Positions 1 to 8,974 of a DNA stretch of 64,000 bases are shown piece by piece. The notes beneath the pieces were generated by a model. It ran no database searches and was not told the origin of the DNA. It saw only the letters and a list, made by a program, of their open reading frames with translations. The position numbers and the translations under genes are program-made. This DNA is from Lachancea kluyveri NRRL Y-12651 (lineage: Eukaryota; Ascomycota; Saccharomycetes; Saccharomycetales; Saccharomycetaceae): NCBI GenBank assembly GCA_000149225.2, contig CM000690.1, positions 124,001 to 188,000 of the forward strand, written 5' to 3'. The stretch's first letter is position 1. Each line of letters begins with the position of its first letter.

Positions 1-86
1 GCATGCAAAGTTGGCAGCTTCTTCAACCGTATTTGTTTCCTTGAAGGAGCAGGTGCATCTTTGTGACTGGCTTCCTCTGTTGTCAT
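1..86 (-). CDS. 5' end of a protein gene cut by the window edge
   Basis: An ATG on the minus strand at 84-86 opens a frame that stays open for 28 codons to the window edge. The N-terminus is polar and basic (begins MTTEEASHKD, later RKQIRLKKLP). By synteny the next gene should be the counterpart of S. cerevisiae TAF8 (YML114C) or FCP1 (YMR277W); both would lie on this strand with their 5' end here. The residues do not resemble the Fcp1 N-terminus as I remember it, which slightly favours TAF8, but the visible part is too short to decide. The 250 bp between it and the DSK2 stop would be its promoter and holds an 18-A run near 272-289. Confidence 0.45.
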   Translation of the reverse strand, partial: MTTEEASHKDAPAPSRKQIRLKKLPTLH

Positions 87-336
87 TTTGCTATGCACTT
101 GTATTTTCTTTTACTGTTCCCACCCCTACCAGTTACTCGATTCTATGTTGATGAAAAACTTCAGACGCAAATTCGGTATTGTTCGTTTCCAAGAAGAAGA
201 AAAAAAAAATGCAGACAAACACGTACTTCGTATGTAGCTATGATAATAAGGGAAACTTGCCATTGCCAAAACAAAAAAAAAAAAAAAAAGAAAACAATAA
301 AGAGTAACTGTATAATACACAACTACTATATAGGTT

Positions 337-1434
337 TTAAACATCACCATTCAACAATGCATCCAACGCGCCTTGCACAGATCCACCGCTACGTCTTAGT
401 GCAGCCACGTTTCTATCGAAGTCGAAAAAGCCCATGTCGTTCAACTGTCTCAACTGTTGTTCATAGCGTTCTTCTGGTGGCCTGTTATCCTGTGGTTGCT
501 GTTGTTGCCCGGGAGCAGCAGTGTTCCCACCGAGGAAAGAGGATAACAAAGAAGGATCGAACTGTGGGGCCCGACCGTTGGGGAACATAGATGCAAATGG
601 GTTCGCTTGGCCGTTAAACAAAGAGGCGAATGGATTGGCCGCCTCCGAGTTGGCAGAGCCGTTTCCGGTAGTAGAAGGACTAGCGGTGGTGCCAGCCGGA
701 CCGCCCTCGGTAGATGCTGTTTGAGTAGCGGTACCTGGGGCGGGGAACGCGCCGCCAGCGCCTTCAGCGCCTTCCATGCCAAACATACGGGCAAACTGCA
801 TACTCTGTCTAATCATATCTGGGTTGGTCATCATTTGTCTAAAGTAATCGCTTTGCAATAGCTCACGAGCACGAGGCCCCATGGCTTGCAATTGCGGGTT
901 TTGCTGAATCATAAAATCCACCATCTGAGGATTGCTCAACATCTCGTTCATCTGTGATTGTACGATAGGGTTGTCCAACATGTTCAAAATCTCATCCGAA
1001 TTCGGAGCATTTGTTAGGCCACCATCAGGGCCAAACATATCAGCAGAGGGTAAGTTGGCATAACCTGCATAACGAGCGCCTGTCAAGTCAGCTAGCGGGT
1101 TGAAACCTCCTGTTTGACCGGAGGAGATGTTGGAAGGGACTGCAGCGGCAGCGGCAGCGCCGGTGTCTGTTGCTGAGGTAGATTCAGATTTAGACGCAGC
1201 AGGCTTCGGGCCTCCAGACCTGACCAAATGAACAGCATGGTCGTCGGCAATCTTGTAAGACTCGACGGTTTGGTCGTCCTTCAAGATTTTACCAGAGTAA
1301 ATCAAACGTTGGTTTGCAGGCGGAATCTCGGATACCTTTGAAATGGCCTCTTTCAACTCAATAACGGTATTTGTTGGCTCGATGGAAACATCCCACTTGT
1401 TCTGGCCGGATTTAATATGAAGGGTGATAGACAT
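337..1434 (-). CDS. DSK2: Dsk2, UBL-UBA ubiquitin receptor (proteasome shuttle)
   Basis: Predicted 365 residues against about 373 in S. cerevisiae Dsk2. An N-terminal ubiquitin-like domain (about 1-75, with LIYSGKILKDDQTVESY) should dock on the proteasome. The middle has STI1-type segments (MNEMLSNPQMVDFM, NPQLQAMG) and low-complexity Ala/Ser/Thr linkers. The last 45 residues are a UBA domain (LNDMGFFDFDRNVAALRRSGGSVQGALDALL) that binds polyubiquitin. The start is the ATG at 1434, giving MSITLHIKSG as in the family; a longer frame only opens at a TTG at 1464. It acts in nucleus and cytosol, delivering ubiquitinated clients to the proteasome. It is divergent from DAT1 across about 640 bp. A PACE-type motif lies 39 bp upstream of the start. 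Confidence 0.97.
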   Translation of the reverse strand: MSITLHIKSGQNKWDVSIEPTNTVIELKEAISKVSEIPPANQRLIYSGKILKDDQTVESYKIADDHAVHLVRSGGPKPAASKSESTSATDTGAAAAAAVPSNISSGQTGGFNPLADLTGARYAGYANLPSADMFGPDGGLTNAPNSDEILNMLDNPIVQSQMNEMLSNPQMVDFMIQQNPQLQAMGPRARELLQSDYFRQMMTNPDMIRQSMQFARMFGMEGAEGAGGAFPAPGTATQTASTEGGPAGTTASPSTTGNGSANSEAANPFASLFNGQANPFASMFPNGRAPQFDPSLLSSFLGGNTAAPGQQQQPQDNRPPEERYEQQLRQLNDMGFFDFDRNVAALRRSGGSVQGALDALLNGDV

Positions 1435-1472
1435 TTGAGTATTCTTGAGCTTTGTTACAATCAACTCTCAAG

Positions 1473-1481
1473 GGTGGCAAA
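1473..1481 (+). promoter_or_regulatory. PACE-like element (GGTGGCAAA) upstream of DSK2
   Basis: The exact nonamer GGTGGCAAA is the proteasome-associated control element bound by Rpn4 in S. cerevisiae. It lies 39 bp upstream of the DSK2 ATG. Dsk2 is a proteasome shuttle, so membership of the Rpn4 regulon would make sense. The position is closer to the ATG than usual for PACE. Confidence 0.5.
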
Positions 1482-1541
1482 AACTCTACTGGGCAGTGTG
1501 CTTCTTTTCTTTGAGATTCCATGCTACGCCGTTCGCGGTGA

Positions 1542-1548
1542 CGGGTAA
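1542..1548 (-). promoter_or_regulatory. Reb1-type site (TTACCCG) upstream of DSK2
   Basis: The heptamer CGGGTAA on the plus strand (TTACCCG on the minus) matches the core of the general regulatory factor Reb1 and lies about 110 bp upstream of the DSK2 ATG, the usual distance for a nucleosome-depleted promoter. Single heptamers also occur by chance. Confidence 0.4.
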
Positions 1549-1927
1549 AAGGCGTAGTTGAAGGGAAAACTGGCGGAAATGAGTGAAAGAGAGCCCTGTA
1601 CTACGAGACTTGTATGTTGGAGACTGGTGAATTGCGCCTGAAGCATTACGCTTGCGTTCTTTCATGGACGCACTGGTGACTGTTGCACCTCGACCATAGC
1701 ATTACACTAGTTTTGATTATGTAATCGCTTCTGGTGCTTGTTCATCGAGAGTAAACAATTGAAAGCTCAGACAAGGGCATTTGGCGTGGACTGTGGTTGA
1801 GGAGCACCAGAGCAGTTCGATTCCCTTCTTATGATACGACACAGACGGGTCCCTTTAAAATCGTCAATTTGATATATCGTTCAGTGCCACTGGATTGAGT
1901 AACCCATACACCCTCTCTAGTGATGTG

Positions 1928-1928
<1 letters not shown>

Positions 1929-1967
<39 letters not shown>
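1929..1967 (+). repeat. oligo(dT) tract, 39 T, in the DSK2-DAT1 intergenic region
   Basis: An uninterrupted run of 39 T ends 110 bp before the DAT1 ATG. It is the longest homopolymer noticed in the window; others are about 15-18. Such rigid dA:dT tracts exclude nucleosomes. Dat1 (datin) itself binds oligo(dA).oligo(dT), so this may be an autoregulatory target. Length may vary between isolates or suffer sequencing error. The rest of the 1435-2076 intergenic stretch shows no gene. Confidence 0.9.
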
Positions 1968-1971
<4 letters not shown>

Positions 1972-2076
1972 AATTATAAGCTTCAATACCTTTTCTGTCC
2001 CGACTGTTTATGTTGCATTTGAAGCACCGGAACAGGCCTGTCGAATATTTTGTCTATCTCATAATATTATAGGACC

Positions 2077-2733
2077 ATGGCAAAGACTTTAGCCCAGGGA
2101 AGGAAGCCCGGGAGTGGTAGAAAACCTGGAAAAGCCAAGACTCTTGCAGAAGGTAGGAAAGTTGGTAGTGGGAGGAAGCCAGGCAGCAAACTAAAGGTTA
2201 AAAAGCCTAGTGCAGAAGCTCCTGTGAAAATCAAAACAACAGCTATTGACTCTAATAGTAACCATCTTCTAGACCAGATTTTAGAGGCAGCCAGTTTTAC
2301 TATGGACTCGAAGCTATCAACCGGTAACGCGAAACCTCTGGCCTTGAAAAGCATTCTAAACCAAGAAGAAGCTTTGAAGAGCAGTGGAGACGTTGAAGCC
2401 ATTAATGCATTGCGGGAACTCAACAGAAGCCCTTCCCCCTCCATCGCGCTACTGCACTCAATTTCGCCCAACACATCCCTATCGTCACAGCAAGCACCGA
2501 TGGACCAGTCGCTGCCAGTGAGCATAACGCCTTCCGTCAATCTGCTGAGCGCTTTAAGGACGGCAAAATCGACTTCTGTGACAACGATGCCAGTCATACC
2601 GAAATCAAGCAAGTCCACTTTGATTCCGTCATCGTCTTCATCGTCTTCATCGTCATCATCATCATCATCGTCGCAAACCATGTCCTACCACGGAGACACA
2701 TCGTCGATGTCTTCTAAGAATGGGAATATATAG
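2077..2733 (+). CDS. DAT1: Dat1 (datin), oligo(dA).oligo(dT)-binding protein
   Basis: 218 residues. The N-terminus MAKTLAQGRKPGSGRKPG is nearly identical to S. cerevisiae datin. Four glycine-bracketed basic pentads are visible at residues 8-12, 14-18, 26-30 (GRKVG) and 32-36; GRKPG pentads insert their arginines into the minor groove of A/T tracts. The remainder is low complexity, with a run of about 15 serines near residues 186-200 encoded by TCN triplets. The protein is nuclear and non-essential in S. cerevisiae, where it recognises A/T homopolymer runs of about 11 bp or more. The start is the ATG at 2077; no upstream in-frame alternative was needed. A 39-T tract lies just upstream. Confidence 0.93.
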   Translation: MAKTLAQGRKPGSGRKPGKAKTLAEGRKVGSGRKPGSKLKVKKPSAEAPVKIKTTAIDSNSNHLLDQILEAASFTMDSKLSTGNAKPLALKSILNQEEALKSSGDVEAINALRELNRSPSPSIALLHSISPNTSLSSQQAPMDQSLPVSITPSVNLLSALRTAKSTSVTTMPVIPKSSKSTLIPSSSSSSSSSSSSSSSQTMSYHGDTSSMSSKNGNI

Positions 2734-3188
2734 CATCAACTTACCGCTTATAGCAACAAAATTGTAATATTACAGGAAAATATTGAGACTGTTGACCGTT
2801 TTGGCCCGTAGAAGTTGCCTAGAGACTCAGGTCTCAGGAGGAATAGTAGCATCTCCCTTAATCTAAAAATCAAATCCTTGGCGGAGTCTTATTACTTTAG
2901 GAGCAAAAATAAGAAAACCATCAACGCTTGGTAATGGCGTATCCGGCAATTTATGTTTGTTTGTTTTTTTTTTTGTTTGTTTTTCCCACATTACAAACAG
3001 CTTTTCTATATGCATCGGTTGTTACTATACCGAGTTCTTTTTTGATCATTCTTTACTTCATACTAAGAATAAGACCCATCTCGGGAAAAAAAAAAAAATA
3101 GAAAAATAAAAATACAGTAACAATGAAGTACTTATACTGCCTGCAAAACTCAAGGCGCTTAGTGTGACAGAACTGGCAGAAAACGTCC
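2734..3188. other. DAT1-CTK3 intergenic region
   Basis: 455 bp holding the DAT1 3' end and the CTK3 promoter. T-rich runs lie near 2960-2985 and an A run near 3086-3098. No gene or RNA was recognised. Confidence 0.6.
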
Positions 3189-4091
3189 ATGGATTCGTTC
3201 GAGGCTAGGCTACAGTTTATCCAGGTGATAAAAAATCTGCATAAAACTCTAAACACCAGTAAAGAAACCTCTCCTACAAATGTGACAAATCAACAACAAA
3301 CCGATCCTGTTCAGTTCTACCTAAAGCACTATGAGCATCATTACGAGGATTTCCACCAATGTCTTTTGGACTACACCGCAAAAATGGATTCCTTGGACCG
3401 GTTGAACGTGTTGATATATTGGAGCAGACTCGTCTCATCCTTATGGCCTCGGTGCATGAGAGATGTCAATGGAGAGGAAAATATCGCCGGCAAAGTGGTG
3501 CACAATTATTTGCTGAAACAGCTGCATCAGATTTTTGGTCTAATGATTCCCGAAAACGACTGGAAATCTCTGGTCAATCTGTCCATCTGCATCGATATCT
3601 TTCTATACTTAAACGACATGTGTGGAGTTTACACCGAGCAAAATTTGAAACTGCTGACGTGTGACAAGGAAATGGTCATCAGTAGTTTCGATGGACCACT
3701 AAAAGACGCATTACAAAAGAAGAGCCTGGATGTCTCCTGGTATGAACCGCCGGAAGCCCAAGATTACACCGAGTCGTTTTCACACGCACTACAGTTTCTA
3801 GTCAGCAGAAGAAAATTGGCGCTGTTTCTACAGGAGTACTACCGTCTGTATGGAAGTGCTTCCGTTTCTCTCTCGACAAGCAACAGCACAATACTGCACC
3901 GCATGGAAAACGACAGAGAGAGGCACAAGAAATCTAAGGAGCACCTGTGGTTCATCAACAGAGACTTTATTCTGGACCAGCAGGAGTTCGATGCATTATG
4001 GGCTGCCAACCGCCAGGGCATGACCCGTGACGACTACAATAATATCAAGGAATTGAAGGAGATTGCACAGAACAGTTACATGTACGCTTAA
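3189..4091 (+). CDS. CTK3: Ctk3, gamma subunit of the CTDK-I kinase
   Basis: 300 residues against 296 in S. cerevisiae. It opens MDSFEARLQFIQVIKNL and keeps FYLKHYEHHYEDFHQCLLD, both diagnostic of Ctk3. The N-terminal half is the CID-like helical domain; the C-terminal half carries the conserved LHRMENDRERHKKSKEH and DEFDALW-like segments and ends YNNIKELKEIAQNSYMYA. Ctk3 joins Ctk1 (kinase) and Ctk2 (cyclin) to phosphorylate Ser2 of the RNA polymerase II CTD during elongation. The gene is tandem with BUL, 257 bp apart. The start at 3189 matches the family N-terminus. Confidence 0.96.
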   Translation: MDSFEARLQFIQVIKNLHKTLNTSKETSPTNVTNQQQTDPVQFYLKHYEHHYEDFHQCLLDYTAKMDSLDRLNVLIYWSRLVSSLWPRCMRDVNGEENIAGKVVHNYLLKQLHQIFGLMIPENDWKSLVNLSICIDIFLYLNDMCGVYTEQNLKLLTCDKEMVISSFDGPLKDALQKKSLDVSWYEPPEAQDYTESFSHALQFLVSRRKLALFLQEYYRLYGSASVSLSTSNSTILHRMENDRERHKKSKEHLWFINRDFILDQQEFDALWAANRQGMTRDDYNNIKELKEIAQNSYMYA

Positions 4092-4348
4092 TACCTCAAT
4101 ACATAACATTTTGATAATATTTCGGCATTGTATATCTAATGGGTTATGCCCATCGCTATATACGTGCGGCGGCATTACGAACGAGCGACCTCGAAATGTC
4201 CCCCCGGAAAACTCTGAACGGCACTAAACGGCTGGGCAACGGCAGTTTGAATTGGACTTTTAATTACACCTGGCTGGTATTGACGTTCAACAACTTGGTA
4301 TTTGCTCTACAGACTGGGGCTAAGTTCAGTATAATATAGCTACATTCG

Positions 4349-7075
4349 ATGCCTTTGAGTAAAGATAATGACAAGCCCGAGTTAGGTGGTCAGTCCAGAA
4401 GGCCAAGGCTGAGGCGGGAGAGGAGTGATGATGTGGCCCAAGAAAGGCATAGGTCTAATTCGCCTTCCTTTTTTTTCAAAAGTTCTTCTTCATCAAACCT
4501 GTTGAGGTTCAGGCAGTCGAGACCACCGGTACATTCATCTCTTTCCTCGAGGCCACCTGTTAGAGGCAGCTCGGACACCGAAGTATCAAGTATGGCTCAA
4601 GAAGAAGGGAATAACATGATGATCGATGTGCTTCCTTCTTTTCAATTGTATAATACTTTACACAGGCATATTCCAAGAGGTAATGTGAATGCCGATCTAC
4701 ATGATTACCCTCCGAGTTACCAGGCGGTTCAGCAACAAGCTCCAGTTTTACAGAATGGCAGCAATAATAGCAGTACTATTGAACCGATTCCTCAGCCAAG
4801 CGTTCCTGCTACACCCAACTTGCTTTCACCATCTGTAACGCCTTCGGGCTCTTTGGCTAATTTGCAGACATTTTCTGCTTCACAAGTGAATATCCAAGCC
4901 TTGAATACTCAGCAAGAGCCTATTGAAGATGATTTGAGCGACAACGATAACATCTTCGTCGATAAGCTATACAGTCTACCCAAGCTAACAACACCCATAG
5001 ATATTGATATTCGTATCACCAAAAACGCAGTTAAGCCTCATATCAAGCCTGAGGAAGAATCGATTTTGAAGGAGTATACATCAGGAGACATTATTCACGG
5101 TTATGCCGTTATTTCAAATAAATCTTCTCAACCCTTGAAGTTTGAGATGTTCTACGTCACTTTGGAAGGGTACGCTGCTATTGTAGATAAACAGCATGGT
5201 AAACGTACCGTCAAAAGGTTTCTTCGTATGGTCGATTTAAGTGCAAGTTGGTCTTATGCAAACATTGACCTTTCTTCTGGTATCAACTATGTGCCGGGCG
5301 AACTGGATTATGACAACTGTATCTTGGGTTTGAACAACAACCGTATTTTAGAGCCTGGGGCCAAGTACAAAAAGTTTTTCATGTTCAAGCTACCCAACCA
5401 GCTGTTGGATATTTCCTGTAAGCATGAGCAATTTTCTCATTGTCTGATGCCTCCAAGTTTTGGCATAGATAAGTTTAAAAGCGGTGGAAAATACTCTAGC
5501 ATCAAAATTAACCCAATGTTGGGGTATGGTCATCTGGGTACTAAGGGATCGCCCATCTTGACTAACGATTTAGTCAATGACAATGTTTCGATCAACTACG
5601 CCGTTGACGCAAAAGTTGTGGGCAAAGATCACAAGACCCAAAAGTTGAACATTATGAGAGAGAAAGAATACAACTTGAGATTTATTCCATTCGGGTTTTG
5701 CCAGCCTTTGTTGGGAGAACGGAGTCCTCTTAGCCAGTTGAAAGACTTGACAAAGCTGGTGCAGGAGAGATTGGGTGCTTTAGACAGGGTTTTCCAAAGG
5801 ATGGAGAAAAACGAAAAAATTACCGGTTCAGATGTTCATAGTACTGACATCAGTGGTACCATTGATGATGACAGTGAAATCGATTCGGAAGAGATTTTGA
5901 GACGCAAGTTGCAACAGTTGCACGTTAATAACCGTATTGACCCTGCCTGTTCCAGTTTCCCCGTGAGGAATATCAAAAACTTGAAACGTGAAGAAAACAT
6001 GGTGGAATCCGAATTCAGATACACTATCAAGAGTAAAACTAAGTCCTCTAAAAAGTTAAAGAAGGGATTCTTTACTGGATTTGGGGCGAATCACCCTAAT
6101 AATGCAGTAGCATCGACACCAAGCACCTCCAAAGAAGCTGTAAAATCTGGTATCATCGTATTAACCACCAAAGTTCCTAAAGACGGCTTGCCATATCTAC
6201 AACCATCTCTGCTGAAAAAAACCAACAAATTAGAAAACAAAAACAGGCATGACCAAGAGAGTTGGGAATCGCTTACAAACTCGTTGTCTGAGGAGGAAAA
6301 CAAAATTCTTTCTAAGCTAAACATCCATCTTAGATGTATTCAATCAAACAATAGCGAGGCCCACGAACCACCTGAAATTCAAAGTATTCTTACCGAACTG
6401 GTATGTATTACAGCAAACTCGATCAATTGTATTCCGATAAAATTGAGTACTGAGTTTTTAATGAACCAGGACAAGGTGGACAGCGTTAGAAACACCTATA
6501 AGGATATGCATAAAAAGATTAAAGATTCAGAAGAAAAGTTTGCCCAAAATTTGGAAAAGTTAAATGAACTGTACAATTTATCAAGAAGATCGACTGCACA
6601 ACAAGAGCTGAGATTCACCGACTTCATCTCAAACCAGCTAAATAATGACGTCGAGAGTTTAGCTAACCTAAAGGTTGATGTGAGGAACTTGCCACACGTA
6701 TTCAAAAAGCAAGTTCAAACTTTGGAAAATAAAGAAGACGCTTCTCCGCTCACGAGCTCAAAAAGTAACTCCGCTAGTAATCTTCTGTCATCCACTTTTT
6801 CTGCACCTTCGAATCATCATAACCACACTTCCATGGCAGCTATGTTCAAAAATCAACTAGCACACGAGTGGGTCAAAAGTGATGAGGCAGAATACGACCG
6901 TGAAATAACTGTAAACTTACAATTGAATAATGACATTAAAGAGACTATTGTTCCTACATTCGAAAGTTGCCTGTGCTGTAGAATGTACTATGTGAAAGTT
7001 GACATCAAATTCGAGAATCACATCGGAACTGTGACTGCACATGTTCCAATCCGTATCAGAAAATTAGAGTCGTGA
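4349..7075 (+). CDS. BUL1: Bul1/Bul2-type Rsp5 ubiquitin-ligase adaptor (single copy)
   Basis: 908 residues (Bul1 976, Bul2 920). A basic, serine-rich N-terminus is followed by VLPSFQLYNTLHRHIP and a PPSY motif at residues 121-124, the WW-domain ligand that recruits Rsp5. The arrestin-like Bul1 N-terminal domain follows (DKLYSLPKLTTPIDIDI, EEESILKEYTSGDIIHGY, LRMVDLSASWSY), and the conserved C-terminal domain ends ETIVPTFESCLCCRMYYVKV. In S. cerevisiae the pair directs ubiquitination and endocytosis of permeases such as Gap1. This genome has one gene at the position of both ohnologues, so BUL1 is used only as a family label. It converges on COQ5 with a 130-bp gap. Confidence 0.94.
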   Translation: MPLSKDNDKPELGGQSRRPRLRRERSDDVAQERHRSNSPSFFFKSSSSSNLLRFRQSRPPVHSSLSSRPPVRGSSDTEVSSMAQEEGNNMMIDVLPSFQLYNTLHRHIPRGNVNADLHDYPPSYQAVQQQAPVLQNGSNNSSTIEPIPQPSVPATPNLLSPSVTPSGSLANLQTFSASQVNIQALNTQQEPIEDDLSDNDNIFVDKLYSLPKLTTPIDIDIRITKNAVKPHIKPEEESILKEYTSGDIIHGYAVISNKSSQPLKFEMFYVTLEGYAAIVDKQHGKRTVKRFLRMVDLSASWSYANIDLSSGINYVPGELDYDNCILGLNNNRILEPGAKYKKFFMFKLPNQLLDISCKHEQFSHCLMPPSFGIDKFKSGGKYSSIKINPMLGYGHLGTKGSPILTNDLVNDNVSINYAVDAKVVGKDHKTQKLNIMREKEYNLRFIPFGFCQPLLGERSPLSQLKDLTKLVQERLGALDRVFQRMEKNEKITGSDVHSTDISGTIDDDSEIDSEEILRRKLQQLHVNNRIDPACSSFPVRNIKNLKREENMVESEFRYTIKSKTKSSKKLKKGFFTGFGANHPNNAVASTPSTSKEAVKSGIIVLTTKVPKDGLPYLQPSLLKKTNKLENKNRHDQESWESLTNSLSEEENKILSKLNIHLRCIQSNNSEAHEPPEIQSILTELVCITANSINCIPIKLSTEFLMNQDKVDSVRNTYKDMHKKIKDSEEKFAQNLEKLNELYNLSRRSTAQQELRFTDFISNQLNNDVESLANLKVDVRNLPHVFKKQVQTLENKEDASPLTSSKSNSASNLLSSTFSAPSNHHNHTSMAAMFKNQLAHEWVKSDEAEYDREITVNLQLNNDIKETIVPTFESCLCCRMYYVKVDIKFENHIGTVTAHVPIRIRKLES

Positions 7076-7205
7076 TTTCTTTTTGTTGCGTATAGCCATT
7101 TTATAAAGCCAATTGAATAAAGTAGTTTCGTATCGTTGCATTTATGTACATAAAGTGTAAAGTAGTTAACGTATAAAGGCTTCCTAGTGGAAAGAGTATA
7201 GACTA

Positions 7206-8096
<891 letters not shown>

Positions 8097-8267
8097 TTAA
8101 AAACGAATACGACAATGGGTAAGAACAATTAAAACGAATGATAAATTTAAGGCTCCTATAATCAAATTATCCGAATGCTTTGCTAAACGTGAATAAAGAG
8201 ATACTGTACGGTGGACAGTAAAAAGGGTTGGCTATTGTACTTTAGGAAAATTTTCGTGTTACCCAGA

Positions 8268-8292
8268 TTTTTACCCTTCTGAAGGGTAAAAA
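8268..8292. repeat. perfect 12-bp inverted repeat with 1-nt spacer
   Basis: The arms TTTTTACCCTTC (8268-8279) and GAAGGGTAAAAA (8281-8292) are exact reverse complements around a single T. It begins 8 bp beyond the 3' end of tRNA-Pro and lies about 175 bp upstream of the COQ5 ATG. The T-run supplies the pol III terminator for the tRNA. Each arm contains TTACCC, one base short of a Reb1 core. It could be a dimeric protein site for COQ5 or a pol III/pol II insulator. Confidence 0.7.
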
Positions 8293-8299
8293 AGAAATG

Positions 8300-8403
8300 G
8301 GGGCGAGCTGGGAATTGAACCCAGGGCCTCTCGCATGCTTTGTAATTCAAGTGTAACTCAAACTTCGCCCAAAGCGAGAATCATACCACTAGACCACACG
8401 CCC
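8300..8403 (-). tRNA. tRNA-Pro (anticodon UGG) with a 32-nt intron
   Basis: On the minus strand the mature halves fold into a full cloverleaf. Acceptor GGGCGTG pairs with the 3' strand CTCGCCC with one wobble, and the T-loop reads GGTTCAATTCC. The anticodon stem is CTCGC/GCGAG with loop TTTGGGT, giving anticodon UGG. The intron is at 8336-8367, one nucleotide 3' of the anticodon, the canonical place. The exons match S. cerevisiae tRNA-Pro(UGG), which also carries an intron. A T-run follows within the adjoining inverted repeat. Confidence 0.96.
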
Positions 8404-8974
8404 GTTTCTATATTTGGGTTGCCTAAAATTTTCTATAACATCACAGATACCAGCGCATGGATCGGATTGTGAAGACGTTAACTCGTCAGAACGTATGTAA
8501 AAGGTAAAGTGTAGAACGGTAAGTGAACATCACCAAACATACCTCCTAGACTACAATAAAAAAATTCTCGATGTTTTTTGGTGCCAGAAAACTATGTCGA
8601 CCATGAAATGATCAACTTTTCTCGGTTTCGAGGCTTTTTTCCTCTTTGTGCCTTGATTTAGTGCTCATTTGCTATGTATCTTCTCGAGTCTTTTACTCTG
8701 GTATGTTCATATCTGAGATGTAAAAAAAAAAAAAAAAGGGAGAAAGAGAGAAATCTGCCTGAGGTTTTGAAAAGCTGTCATTCAACTAGTTCTTTATTCA
8801 GATTTTGTAAATTGTGTGGCTTTTTTTTTCTTTTGGCGATCGTTTTCTGTCACAGTTGGTAGAGACGATGTCAAGTTCATAAAGATAATCGTAACGACGT
8901 GACAAACAGGCTAAAAATTTGGCTCTCTAAGAATTTAAAAAAAATTTGTGGCATAAGTACTCAAATTCTTTTGT
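8404..8974. other. gene-free stretch between tRNA-Pro and the 8975 ORF
   Basis: 571 bp with a 16-A run at 8722-8737 and several short T-runs. A 62-codon ORF (8674-8862) has skewed, low-complexity content and no support. No LTR remnant was recognised despite the neighbouring tRNA. Confidence 0.5.

Noticed and set aside
126-350. 74-codon minus frame beyond DSK2.
   Set aside because: Its content is driven by a poly-A/T run and it overlaps the DSK2 3' end and the likely promoter of the edge gene.
4139-4339. 66-codon ATG ORF between CTK3 and BUL.
   Set aside because: It fills the BUL promoter, has no recognised family, and S. cerevisiae has no gene here on either block.
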